From AP-15 sp963772295 (GTDB lineage: Bacteria; Pseudomonadota; Alphaproteobacteria; ATCC43930; CGMCC-115725), in the NCBI GenBank assembly GCA_963772295.1, contig CAVYWO010000006.1:1-64000 (forward strand): a stretch of 64,000 bases of DNA, given 5' to 3'. The position numbers and the translations under genes were made by a program. Shown in pieces: positions 16,780 through 25,106 of the stretch (the first letter of the stretch is position 1; each line of letters starts with the position of its first letter). The notes beneath the pieces were generated by a model. It saw only the letters and a list, made by a program, of their open reading frames with translations, ran no database searches and was not told the DNA's origin.

Positions 16780-17471
16780 GGAAATAAATCTGGCGGCTGG
16801 AAGATTCTGACCGGCGGAAAACCCGGCCCTGTCGTAGGACCTATGGCGCTGCCGCCGTCAGAGACAATCAGATCGGCTTGGTTCACCATGGGTTCAATGA
16901 CGACGGCCGCCACCCCGGCTGCCTTCATGTCGAGCGCGTCGGCAGCACACGGCGAGAGGTCGATTATCCGTCCGCGAGTGTATGGGCCGCGATCGTTGAT
17001 TTTGACGATGACCGAGCGGCCGTTGTCCAGATCCGTCACCCTCGCGAAAGAGGCCAACGGAAGCGACCGATGCGCCGCGGTGGCGGTGGCGGTGTCGAGG
17101 ATCTCGCCGCTCGCGGTCCTTCTGCCCACTAAGTCATACCAGGCAGCCTTGCCGAACTGACGACCCCCGGCCGCTCGCATTCGAGCGCAACACGGGCCGC
17201 CCGATCCATCACGGCATACATCTGTTGCGAACTCGAAACTCGAGCGGCCTCGTTCAGTTCGCCCGAAGGCATAGCCGGTTAGTCCGACTTCGTGAGCCTC
17301 GCCGCAGGGAGAGCTGAGAGATCCACGGGTCGGCACTTCTGATTTACCCAGAGTAATGCCTGCAGAATCGCCCGGATAGTCGGATGTGTTGTTTTCTGGC
17401 GCCTTTGCTACCACGCAAGCGGATGTCACCAAGCACGCGACGGAAACACCAATCACTCGAGGCATTGGCAT
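16764..17471 (-). CDS. rlpA: RlpA-like septal ring lytic transglycosylase/expansin-fold protein
   Basis: A 235-residue exported protein. The hydrophobic N-terminus (VIGVSVACLVTSACVV) is compatible with a lipoprotein signal. The double-psi beta-barrel follows at about residues 105-195: GKAAWYDLVGRRTASGEILD, LPLASFARVTDLDNGRSVIV, KINDRGPYTRGRIIDLSPCA, ADALDMKAAGVAAVVIEPM. The catalytic-type Asp and the NDRGP loop are present. There is no SPOR domain, as in many short alphaproteobacterial RlpA proteins. Predicted role is cleavage of denuded peptidoglycan glycans. Single gene. Confidence 0.85.
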   Translation of the reverse strand: MPMPRVIGVSVACLVTSACVVAKAPENNTSDYPGDSAGITLGKSEVPTRGSLSSPCGEAHEVGLTGYAFGRTERGRSSFEFATDVCRDGSGGPCCARMRAAGGRQFGKAAWYDLVGRRTASGEILDTATATAAHRSLPLASFARVTDLDNGRSVIVKINDRGPYTRGRIIDLSPCAADALDMKAAGVAAVVIEPMVNQADLIVSDGGSAIGPTTGPGFPPVRIFQPPDLFPCYRD

Positions 17472-18381
17472 TGCAGCGTATCCTTCTCGCTAGGCATCCC
17501 CTTGCCACGCGACGAAACGTGCCTGCCCCATGCCAATCACATTGCATAGGCGAGGAAATGCAGATCGATGTAGGCCCGGCTGTCCTAGACTGAACCGGGT
17601 TTGCAAGGTAGGATTGCCGAGGCTAGACAGGCCAAAACGCGGCTGTCAACACTTCGGTGGCCTCTATTTGTGATATTTCATCGCTGTTTGTAACCGTCGT
17701 CGACTTACACACTTGGCCGACTGTCTCAGGATATTCGCGATCAACCCTGGGAAGGGAATTTACACTTGAGACGAGTACGCAAGCTGGTTCGAGGCGCTGC
17801 CCGACCCTTTCGCCAACCAGAGAAGCCGCGGCCGATCGCTCAGCCCGGCTCCCCCCGCCCATCGTCGGGTCCTCTTTCGAGGCTCCGAGCTGACCTCGGA
17901 TGGAAATGGGTTTCAGCCGTCGACCGCAGCTCGATCCGCCAAAATCGAGGCAACCAAGAAGTCGGCACCCTGAGGCCATAAACTGACACCACCGCCGGCG
18001 CAAACGCCTCCCGCGCTTTCCTCCTTCGAGACTTTTCGGACGCCTGCCTCCGTGCATCCCCTCGCGCCTGCGCACGGCAGGCGTCCGAAAACCCTTAACG
18101 AAACCGGACCTTACTAGCGTAAGGCCGCCGCGGGGCCGCTCTCGACCTAAGCTGTGCCGGTCGGTACCCTCTGTGTGCGCCCGGCAGGGCCCCGGATTCT
18201 CAGGTAGAGAGACGCTCGCCGGTAACTTGAGTAATAGACGAGTCTCATCTCGCACGCCCGACACTTTGCACGGGTAACAGAGGGGACGGTCGTGGAACGT
18301 CTGAGCTTGGCCTTCGCCCTGTTTGGGAGGCCTGAGCCTGGTTCCGCGTCGGATCGACGGCTGCGAGGGCAGCAGCCTCGG
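17472..18381. other. 900-bp gene-poor region with a dispersed-repeat copy
   Basis: Holds the promoter side of rlpA, a copy of the CTCCCCCCGCCCA repeat at 17822-17900 and GC-rich open frames without motifs. Nothing else was recognised. Confidence 0.4.
17822..17900 (+). repeat. dispersed GGCTCCCCCCGCCCA repeat, copy 1
   Basis: Core GGCTCCCCCCGCCCA then GGGTCCTCTTTCGAGGCT, preceded by GCCGCGGCCGATCGCTCAG. The same core with variable bases occurs at 27.74, 29.39, 33.95 and 35.05 kb, always in this orientation. Confidence 0.7.
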
Positions 18382-18957
18382 CTAATGCACGGGCGTCTCG
18401 GAGGTTTTTTTCCATGCGACCAACTTGGCAGCAATTTCTCCCCCACCCTGAGCGGCTTCTGCCGCAGTCGGGCACGGTACTGGCCCTATCTCGCTCGCGA
18501 TTTGGTCATGTATCTGCCGAACACTTACCAAGGCCTGAGACGATCGCGCGAGGTCTTCCCGGGGAGCGTAGAACGCCGTGATCGCAGCCGCGGCTGTCCC
18601 CAGCGCCGGTAGGACGATTGCGAGCACTCGTATGACGCGGGAAGGCGTGCTGTCCCCTCGGCCGAATTCCGTCGAACTTAGGCTCACGAGCACGGTCGTC
18701 GCGAGCCCTAGCAAGATCGCGCTCCAAGTACTAATTTGCAGAAGTGTATAGGCGTCGGCGGCATTTATTGCGTTTTCGATGCGGGCGCGACCGATGCTCC
18801 CTGAGAGCAAAAATACATCGCTCGCTGCTGGCAGGACGTTTTGCTGTGTCAAACGATTTGAGGGGTCGTTTGCATAATATTCACACATCCGGCCGATTAT
18901 GTGTGTGTAACCACGGCCTTCCTCGAACTCGGTTTTGAACGGCAGCTCGATCTTCAC
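18382..18957 (-). CDS. two-helix membrane protein, SLATT/DUF4231-like
   Basis: About 191 residues from a GTG at 18957. A soluble N-terminus is followed by two membrane helices (LLQISTWSAILLGLATTVLV and VIRVLAIVLPALGTAAAAIT) and the phrase FYAPREDLARSSQALVSVRQ, then a soluble tail. This two-helix plus amphipathic layout resembles SLATT/DUF4231 proteins, some of which act as pore-forming effectors in nucleotide-signalling defence systems. No cyclase or sensor gene adjoins, so a defence role is not supported. The start is uncertain because the frame is open to 19086. Confidence 0.5.
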   Translation of the reverse strand: MKIELPFKTEFEEGRGYTHIIGRMCEYYANDPSNRLTQQNVLPAASDVFLLSGSIGRARIENAINAADAYTLLQISTWSAILLGLATTVLVSLSSTEFGRGDSTPSRVIRVLAIVLPALGTAAAAITAFYAPREDLARSSQALVSVRQIHDQIASEIGPVPCPTAAEAAQGGGEIAAKLVAWKKTSETPVH

Positions 18958-19029
18958 GGACGAAGATGCCCGCGACCTCGTCGACAGAGCGTTTCGCCGC
19001 GTCGTGCAGAAACCCCGGGGTCCGCTGCA

Positions 19030-19352
19030 ATGAGCGCCGGGCGCGACGATCCGGCCGCCTGCATCACCGAGCGCGAAATCCCGCAAGGCTACCGGTGGCT
19101 ATTCGAAGGGCGAGCCGCCGGACACGCTTCCGCGGCGATCATGATCGCCGGCGAGGTCGCCGCTACCGAGGCTCGCAAACGCGGAAAGACCTACGTCGTC
19201 GCCCGCGCGGCCGCCCCCTGCGACGATTCGCCTTACGCTGCAAACGGGGTCGCGGATAACGGGTGCTATGTAAAATTGACGTGTACCCGGTCATGGAATA
19301 CGCGCCAGCGTTACGACAACCTGACTTCAAACTCTATCTCCGCTGCCCCAAA
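19030..19352 (+). CDS. hypothetical protein, probably truncated
   Basis: The ATG frame runs to 19443 but only the first 75 or so residues look like protein (ITEREIPQGYRWLFEGRAAG, IMIAGEVAATEARKRGKTYV). The tail overlaps the 3' end of the leftward secreted protein. Not recognised; probably the remnant of a GC-rich gene cut near 19260. Confidence 0.35.
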
Positions 19353-19763
19353 TCAGCGGCGCTCGGTGCCTGAGAAAACCTCATTCGGGTCCGTCTCAAC
19401 AAAACTAATAGTCGCACCATCGGGTGTGGTGAATTCATCGTAGTGAAACACGGCGCCAGTTTCGTCAGTGTCGGTTTCTGACATCGTGCAATCTCGATTA
19501 ACTTTATAGATGCCGGTATACTTCACCAAACGTTCGGGTTTCTGACCCTCTATCGCGGCTGTGGAAATGCCGGATAACGTGCCATCGCCGTTAAAGTGAT
19601 CGAAGCCAGCGATGGCGACGCGTGTCACAGTGTGGCCCTTCACGGCGTAGCCGGCATAAGCATAATTGTATGTCCCACGCACCGTCGCAAGCGAGCATCC
19701 AGCGGCCCAGCCTGTATTGGCGAAAAGCAGGCAGCCGACGGCAAAGAACGACGCTTTTGTCAT
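19353..19763 (-). CDS. small secreted hypothetical protein
   Basis: A 136-residue protein with a signal peptide (MTKASFFAVGCLLFANTGWA, A-type cleavage) and a beta-rich mature part (VRGTYNYAYAGYAVKG, VAIAGFDHFNGDGTLSGIST, VKYTGIYKVNRDCTMSETDT). The GFDHFNGDGTLSG phrase is one I associate with small periplasmic proteins of unknown function in alphaproteobacteria. The ATG at 19763 was chosen because the signal peptide starts there. No operon partner. Confidence 0.7.
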   Translation of the reverse strand: MTKASFFAVGCLLFANTGWAAGCSLATVRGTYNYAYAGYAVKGHTVTRVAIAGFDHFNGDGTLSGISTAAIEGQKPERLVKYTGIYKVNRDCTMSETDTDETGAVFHYDEFTTPDGATISFVETDPNEVFSGTERR

Positions 19764-19886
19764 TGCTATCCTCGATGTTTGATCGTTGGATCGGCTTCCA
19801 GGGTAATCCTGATCAAGGCACATTGTCACGTTACGTTAAGATGCGCGGCTAGGCCGCAAAATGGACATCTAGCGCACACCTGGACT

Positions 19887-20537
19887 TTAGGGATTCACCC
19901 GTACGTACACCCCGGCAGAACCCGGTGCATGCGTCATGGCCTGCCGCATGCGCGGCGAATTGGGCGAGGAATGTTGCTGTTGCTCCTTCCACTCCGGGCT
20001 TTCGGGCACGGCCGTACTGGCAAATTCGTAGACCGTGCTGTAGCCGCTGGTACCCTCGAGAACCCGATAGCGGCGGGCGTAGATCACTCCCGGCACCTTG
20101 CGGTAGCCCGGCACATATTCCCTACTATACCAGGCATTCCACTCCGCATCGACCTCGGCGGGGACGGACATGCGGCCGATCTGCAACACCGGCGCCATGC
20201 CACGCTCCGGCATTTCCATGCCGTCCGGGTAAATCTGTTCCCCGACAATGCGTGTCAAATTCTTCCCAATCACGGACGGCGAGACTTTCTGTCCCCACGG
20301 CGTCCGCGGCCGGTTGGTAAACGCGGGCGTCTGCATCACCGCCACGCTTTCCAGTTCATAGCATGCCAGGTACTGCGGGCCACCCTTGACCGCCTCGTAG
20401 CGGGCCGCTGAGAGAATGCCGGGCACCGACAGCAATTCCGGTAGATGTTCCTCGTTATACCACTTGTTGAATTCCTGCACGTGCTGGGCGTCGATATCAA
20501 CGTACACCATGAAAATCCCGCGACCTTTTTGTGCCAT
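19887..20537 (-). CDS. DUF4286/EthD-like dimeric alpha-beta barrel protein, copy 1
   Basis: A 216-residue protein made of two ferredoxin-like repeats. The first has IFMVYVDIDAQHVQEFNKWY, NEEHLPELLSVPGILSAARY and GGPQYLACYELESV. The second has VPAEVDAEWNAWYSREYVPG, YRKVPGVIYARRYRVLEG and YSTVYEF. This is the DUF4286/EthD arrangement of small cofactor-less proteins often placed in aromatic or steroid degradation; the reaction is unknown. Good ribosome site (GAGGAGA) before the ATG at 20537. An almost identical copy lies at 30853-31503. Confidence 0.8.
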   Translation of the reverse strand: MAQKGRGIFMVYVDIDAQHVQEFNKWYNEEHLPELLSVPGILSAARYEAVKGGPQYLACYELESVAVMQTPAFTNRPRTPWGQKVSPSVIGKNLTRIVGEQIYPDGMEMPERGMAPVLQIGRMSVPAEVDAEWNAWYSREYVPGYRKVPGVIYARRYRVLEGTSGYSTVYEFASTAVPESPEWKEQQQHSSPNSPRMRQAMTHAPGSAGVYVRVNP

Positions 20538-20653
20538 GTTTCCGTCTCCTCTGTGAAGCGTAGCCGCCATCGTTTTGCCTCGCCTCGTTGGCACCCGGTC
20601 CTCACGCCTGGAGCCCAGGAGACACCAACTGGGGAGCATCTTAGCTAAAACCT

Positions 20654-20869
20654 ATGCCGCCGTCCGATGTCATCGAGACAACCGTCGCCGAGGTCACCGC
20701 CGGTCTTACCGATACGGATATCGATCGACTGATCAAGCAGGCGCAGAAAGAAGTCGAGCCGAACCTGGCCGAGGCCATCCGCCGGCGCTTTGCGCCGCTC
20801 GGCGGGGTCGATCTCGAACCGCCGTCGCATGGGACTGTTGACGCAGCGCCTTCGTTTGATCCGTCGTAG
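20654..20869 (+). CDS. small hypothetical protein, internally deleted
   Basis: A 71-residue frame, MPPSDVIETTVAEVTA joined to GLTDTDIDRLIKQAQKEVEP and RRRFAPLGGVDLEP. The matching gene in the other copy has 37 extra residues at the junction. The loss of exactly 111 bp between GTCACCGCC and GTCGCCGCC keeps the frame open. Function unknown; divergent from the DUF4286 gene. Confidence 0.45.
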   Translation: MPPSDVIETTVAEVTAGLTDTDIDRLIKQAQKEVEPNLAEAIRRRFAPLGGVDLEPPSHGTVDAAPSFDPS

Positions 20870-21259
20870 ACGTCATAAGCGGCCGGTTTGATCGGGACTG
20901 CTGAACCGCGCGCCGACGTAACCCCGCACCCCTCCCCTTCCTATCGTGTCCGCTTCGTTCCTGTAAAACAGATCGTGATCAACTTGTGCGTGATACAGGC
21001 GTTATCATTGGTGATATGCTGAGTGGCAGGAACGCGACGGCGCCTCGAAGGTTGTCGGTCCGCGACGCCGTGCTACCGAAAATCGGCTCGACCTAGGGCT
21101 AGAGGGTTGCCGCTTTTTTCGGCAAGCCGGTCATGCCCGCGCACCTGGCGGCTTCTCACCGCTTTTTCCGTCGAGCTATCCCCGGATTTTGGGGAAAGCC
21201 GGCATCAATATCTTGGTGGGAGCGGCCGTGCCGCCAGACCCGCCGCCCGCCTTCGATCC

Positions 21260-21311
21260 GTGATCGTTCTCGACACGAATGTGATCTCGGAGCTGATGAT
21301 CGGCTCCTGCA
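21260..21311 (+). pseudogene. PIN-domain (VapC-type) toxin, N-terminal scrap
   Basis: GTG then VIVLDTNVISELM, the exact start of PIN-domain VapC ribonucleases (first catalytic Asp in LDTN). After this the sequence turns into the 3' end of the convergent lactonase. The GTG overlaps a TGA in the toxin-antitoxin style, but no antitoxin was recognised upstream. Non-functional; repeated at 32326. Confidence 0.6.
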
Positions 21312-21314
21312 TGA

Positions 21315-22481
21315 TCACCCAAGCCGGGTTGCCAGCACCGCGGCCGGCCGGCCGCCGACGGCCTCGACTGCCAGCGGCGTCAGCGCACCGGTCTGTTGGT
21401 TGATGCGGTAAGAGGCGAGGCGGCCCGACGCCGTGCCCACGGCAAACAGAAAATGCCCTGCCGGATCGAGACAAAACGCACTTGGCACGGCCTCGGTTGG
21501 TGCATGCCCAGCCGCCGTCAGATGCCCAGCGGCGGGATCGACGGCAAAGGCAGCGATGTTGCTGCTGTTGGCCGCGCGGTTGCCGACATAGAGAAACCGC
21601 CCGGAGGGCGCCAGGTGAATTTGCGAGCAGGTGGTGCGCTCACTGTGACCGGCGGGCAGGGTCGAGATCGTCTGCGAGGCCGAGAGGGTGCCGCTGCTGC
21701 GGTCGAGCCGGTAGGCAGTGACGCTGCAGCCCTGCTCGTTCGAGAAATAGACGACGTCGAGACTCGGGTGATGGATGTAGTGGCGCGGTCCGACGAGCTC
21801 CCCCTGTTCGACGCGATGCGGCGTATTCGGGCTCAGCCGAGCGCTCTGAGCGTCGAATCGGAACTGCAGGATTACGTTAGGGCCCGGATTATTTTTGGGC
21901 GGCTCCAACACGTTGTCCCGGCGCGCCACCGACTTTAGGAGGTCGGTATGCGGAATGCTCCCGAAGTAGTCCGCGAGGTCGGCGTCGACGACTTCCGGGT
22001 GGCCACGGAACAGCCGCTCCTCCACCTCGACGACTGCCTGCTGGGCGTTGCGCCCAGCGCGATAGGCGTAGATTTCCGGCGGAAGATCGGCTTCGAAGAT
22101 CGGCTCCAGCACCAGCATCGCTGCGGTCATGCAGACCCGATCCCGCACCGTCGAGATGCCCAGCGGCCTGAGTTTGCCGTTGGCCTTCGGTATAAACACT
22201 CGTCTGATTGGCTCCGGCCGGTAGCTCTCCTGCCTGAGCGCAAGCGCCAGTTCAGCCAGCCACCGTTCGACCCCATAGGCCTCGATGTCCGCAAAGTCCT
22301 GACCGTCTATTCCCGGCGCCCCCTTGTTGGCGCGGCACTGGGCATAGGCATGCGCCAGAATGTCGTCGCGGCTGATCTTGTCGTACAGGGCATAGAAGCG
22401 ATAGCCGGCTTCTGCCTTCGCTTTCGCGTGTAACGCCCTCTGCAGCTTCTGAACACTCTTCGGAGTTGATAGGTTGCCCAA
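21315..22481 (-). CDS. chimeric ORF: group II intron reverse transcriptase N-terminus fused to beta-propeller lactonase C-terminus
   Basis: One uninterrupted 388-codon frame from a TTG at 22481. Residues 1-187 are the N-terminus of a group II intron reverse transcriptase: KLQRALHAKAKAEAGYRFYA, GAPGIDGQDF, RVFIPKANGKLRPLGISTVR, VVDADLADYFGSIPHTDLLK. From residue 188 (RDNVLEPPKNNPGPN) to the end it matches residues 152-353 of the intact lactonase at 32381-33442. The RT active-site YxDD and maturase domain are absent and half the propeller is missing, so neither activity is expected. The join lies within GGGACAAC near 21919. Formed by rearrangement; expression unknown. Confidence 0.85.
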   Translation of the reverse strand: MGNLSTPKSVQKLQRALHAKAKAEAGYRFYALYDKISRDDILAHAYAQCRANKGAPGIDGQDFADIEAYGVERWLAELALALRQESYRPEPIRRVFIPKANGKLRPLGISTVRDRVCMTAAMLVLEPIFEADLPPEIYAYRAGRNAQQAVVEVEERLFRGHPEVVDADLADYFGSIPHTDLLKSVARRDNVLEPPKNNPGPNVILQFRFDAQSARLSPNTPHRVEQGELVGPRHYIHHPSLDVVYFSNEQGCSVTAYRLDRSSGTLSASQTISTLPAGHSERTTCSQIHLAPSGRFLYVGNRAANSSNIAAFAVDPAAGHLTAAGHAPTEAVPSAFCLDPAGHFLFAVGTASGRLASYRINQQTGALTPLAVEAVGGRPAAVLATRLG

Positions 22482-22976
22482 TCTCCAGGTCCCTCACTAC
22501 TTCCTGCGTCTGTCTTGAACCAAGGCCCCTTCCCTCCACCGGCATTACCCGGCTTCACCGGTACTACGGGCCTCTCCGCCACCCCATTGCGCCCGGCCTG
22601 TCCCTCGCGGGCGTCCGGTTGATCATCCCTGATCACGCATTGGGGCTTCCCGTGTTGCGCACGCTTTCCTTGTGTACACACTGCCGCCACTACCCCGGTG
22701 CAGCAGATGGGCCTACTCCTCGCTCAAACTCGCCCATCCGTATCAGCCTTCCCCGAAACCACTATCGGGTCGGCCTGCACATCGACCTTTTCGAGGATTG
22801 CTCGGCGTTTACTCACGTTGCGGCCTGCACACTCGCGCGGTCACCAAAACCGTGACCGTTATCCGAAGGCTTCAGACATTTCGTCTCCTCCATGCCTGCT
22901 CCGGCTGCTTCCGGCTGGAGCGGTCGCCGGGCGGGGCTTGCACCCGCTGGAAAAGCGCCGCCTTGTCACGGCGCAC
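21919..22976 (-). mobile_element. group II intron, 5' fragment
   Basis: On the minus strand a canonical intron start GTGCGCCGTGACAAGGCGGC lies at 22976, followed by about 490 nt of domain I-type RNA sequence (CAGCGGGTGCAAGCCCCGC, GAAGCCGGGTAATGCCGG, GGGCCTTGGTTCAAGACAGA) and the reverse transcriptase frame from 22481. It is cut at about 21919. Domains V and VI and the 3' splice end are missing. The 5' end is retained, so truncation by incomplete retrohoming is unlikely; later deletion or recombination fits better. Confidence 0.8.
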
Positions 22977-23028
22977 GTGGACAGCGGCCGTTCCCGATTT
23001 CCCGGCCTGCGATGCCCGTGGCTTAAAG

Positions 23029-23346
23029 GTTGCCGGGCTCCATACCGTCGGGGCGGCGCCGTTGCAGGTGCGGGTCGGGATCGTCACCGGCCTCGTCGTG
23101 GTCGGCGACCGGATCGGCGAAGGAGAAGCACGCGAGCGCAGCGTCGTCGGCGAGACGGCGCGATTGCAGGCGCTGGCCGAGCCCGGCACGGTGGTAATCG
23201 CTCCGAGCACGCGGCGGCTGACCGGCGGGCTGTTCGATTACGAGGATGTCGGGCCAGTCGAGGTCAAGGGTTGGACGGCGCCGGTCGTGGGCACGCGGGT
23301 ATTGCGCGAGAGCGGGACCGAGAGCTGGTTCGAGGCGCTGCGCGCG
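23029..23346 (+). pseudogene. adenylate cyclase catalytic-domain fragment (second paralogue)
   Basis: About 105 codons reading VGAAPLQVRVGIVTGLVVVG, EARERSVVGETARLQALAEP, GTVVIAPSTRRLTGG and YEDVGPVEVKGWTAPVVGTR. This is the second half of a class III cyclase domain and the start of its linker. Four residues usual in the family (PNLA after GET) are missing. The overlap with the remnant at 8930-9555 differs at several residues, so they come from different paralogues. Both ends are cut: at the left by an intron insertion zone, at the right by the duplicated monooxygenase segment. Confidence 0.75.
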
Positions 23347-23347
23347 A

Positions 23348-24979
23348 TCGCTGTAGGCTCAGGACTCATTATACAAGCCAGATCACTCATCAGGTCGAAC
23401 TATCCGAAATTTGGCTCGCAAACCGGCTGAGCACGCGGCTACGCAGCGGCTCCTGCTGCAATACCGAAAGAGGCTGAACGAGGTGAAAGACTTCCGTCAT
23501 AAGGCGCAGGACCCCCGGGTCTTCTAGCGCAAGCTTGTCCAGCTCCGCGAAATACCGTGCGCGCTCTTCCGTCCCAGGTGGGCGTACGCCGCGGGTTTGT
23601 GGGAATGCAAAGTCGGCGCCGGCGGCAAGATTCCAGGGCGTGCTGTTGAACTCGGCCGCTTGAGTAAAGAAGGAGGAAGCGATCCCGCCGAACCCGCGAG
23701 ATTGCTTCGCACAATCAGATAGAATCTGTTGCAAAATTGCTACTTGCTTTGCCGCCGCGCTCATCCCTTGCGCGTAAATCGGATTGAAGTGACAGAGAGC
23801 GTCGCCGATCACGACAAACCCTTCTGGGCAGGGCTTCATTCGCTCGTAATGCCGTTGCGTGCTGCTGACAAATCGTTGGTGAGCGATTGGGGTGAGCTGC
23901 TCGCCATCCTTGATAATCTGATACGCTAAATCAGAGTGAAGTTCCTTGGCGAAAGCAATAAGTCCGGCTTTGTCGGTTGGCGGGAAATCGCCAAAGCGAC
24001 CGATCAGGCTCACCAGCAGTGTCCCATTTTCAATTGTGATCACGTATCCTCGACGTGTGAACTGAGGTGCTGGACCAGTAATAAATATGAGGGGTTCGCC
24101 GGAGAAAGACTCGGGTCTGCGGAAGTTCGCGGTGCTGTAAGCAGTGTCCAGGCCGATTACAGTTTCCTCTGGCGAGGAAAATCCGATTGCCGCAAGCCAT
24201 TGCCGAGCCCTGTGTGCTCGGCCGGTGGCATCGACTACCAGCTCCGCCTCGATCGATCGTGAATTGACGCAGCGCACCCCCAGAACGGTGGCATCGCGAC
24301 AAATCAGTTCCGTAACCGCAGTGCCATACTCAAAATGAATATTCGAGATTTCTGCTGTCCGCCGGCGAATGACAAATTCGAGCAGACCACGACTGGCGCA
24401 ATAACCTTCTAAGTCAGAATCAAATGGTGTTCTCATGGAACCAGTAAAATTGTAGGCCCTGCCCGTCGGCAAATACCAGACAGCATCACGACCCATAGCT
24501 ATTCTTGTCGCGCCATGTCGCCTGAGCTCGTCAGTGATTGAGGGGTAGAGTGATGAAATAACATTCAGACCACCCTGCAGAAACGCATGAAGATGATGGC
24601 CTTGCGGAACCGATTTATGAATGACCGGCCTGTCCTCAATTTCGTCTCGGTCGATAGCTATAACCTGATCGAAATATTCGGACAGCACGCGTGCGGTCAT
24701 CAGACCCGCGATGCTCGCGCCGATGACAATGGCTCGCTGTCCGAGTGTCTTTATCACGGGACCAACACTGTCAAGATATGCTTAGGTGCATTCTGTGGCA
24801 GAACCCGAAGCAAACTTCAACAGGCCAATCGCGGTGACCCATAGCTATTGACGGTAACGGCCAGCGGCGGCGCTTGCGGTTGGGCAGACACCTCGTACGG
24901 TACCGCCGCGGCGGGGGCCTGAGGCAACGGCCCGGATGGATGGCTGATCGCCTCGCTACCCCATTATATTCCGTTACGC
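23348..24979. repeat. 1.6-kb duplicated segment, copy B
   Basis: Counterpart of 5812-7437. Its left end abuts a cyclase fragment, and its right end (CCATTATATTCCGTTACGC) is interrupted by the start of a group II intron at 24980. Confidence 0.9.
23390..24757 (-). CDS. FAD-dependent monooxygenase/oxidoreductase, copy B
   Basis: A 455-residue near-copy of the protein at 5873-7219 with the same FAD motifs (AIVIGASIAGLMTARVLSEY; VVIGDALCHFNPIYAQGMS). It keeps seven extra C-terminal residues (QISDSST) because the codon that is TAA in copy A is CAA here. Differences include T2I, S22A, K99T, P190A and F383L, all compatible with function. GTG start. This is probably the better preserved copy; whether both are expressed is unknown. 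Confidence 0.8.
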   Translation of the reverse strand: MIKTLGQRAIVIGASIAGLMTARVLSEYFDQVIAIDRDEIEDRPVIHKSVPQGHHLHAFLQGGLNVISSLYPSITDELRRHGATRIAMGRDAVWYLPTGRAYNFTGSMRTPFDSDLEGYCASRGLLEFVIRRRTAEISNIHFEYGTAVTELICRDATVLGVRCVNSRSIEAELVVDATGRAHRARQWLAAIGFSSPEETVIGLDTAYSTANFRRPESFSGEPLIFITGPAPQFTRRGYVITIENGTLLVSLIGRFGDFPPTDKAGLIAFAKELHSDLAYQIIKDGEQLTPIAHQRFVSSTQRHYERMKPCPEGFVVIGDALCHFNPIYAQGMSAAAKQVAILQQILSDCAKQSRGFGGIASSFFTQAAEFNSTPWNLAAGADFAFPQTRGVRPPGTEERARYFAELDKLALEDPGVLRLMTEVFHLVQPLSVLQQEPLRSRVLSRFASQISDSST

Positions 24980-25105
24980 GTGCGCCAGGCGAAGCTGGCG
25001 CGATCCAGCCGGTGAAAGTCCGGCCCAGGTAAGGGGTAGCGCCCGCCTGGTAGCGAGTGTTCGGAACACGCGGGACACACGCCCGCGCGCGAGGAAGGGT
25101 GCGAG
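24980..25105 (+). mobile_element. group II intron, 5' end fragment (about 126 nt)
   Basis: Starts GTGCGCCAGGCGAAGCTGGC and continues GCCGGTGAAAGTCCGGCCC and GTAGCGCCCGCCTGG, a typical 5' domain I of bacterial group II introns. No reverse transcriptase follows; after about 126 nt the sequence passes into a dispersed repeat. It differs from the intron starts at 22976 and 61714, so it is a third intron type or lineage. Confidence 0.7.
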
Positions 25106-25106
25106 C

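Larger units (their letters stand above)
19856..21918. repeat. 2.1-kb duplicated segment, copy 1
   Basis: Same content and orientation as 30822-32989: a DUF4286 gene, a small rightward ORF, a PIN-domain scrap and the 3' part of a lactonase. Copy 1 lacks 111 bp of the small ORF, and its lactonase is cut at about 21918 by a group II intron fragment. Scattered substitutions show the duplication is not brand new. Confidence 0.9.

Noticed and set aside
18382..19763. CBASS-like defence island around the SLATT-type protein
   Set aside because: No nucleotidyltransferase, Cap2/Cap3 or sensor gene nearby; neighbours are a secreted hypothetical and fragments.
21315..22481. Reverse transcriptase of a defence (DRT) or retron system
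   Set aside because: Upstream RNA and N-terminal motifs are those of a group II intron, the YxDD core is missing and the rest is lactonase.
8930..23346. A single adenylate cyclase gene torn into two parts
   Set aside because: The two pieces overlap by about 17 residues with several differences, so they derive from two genes.
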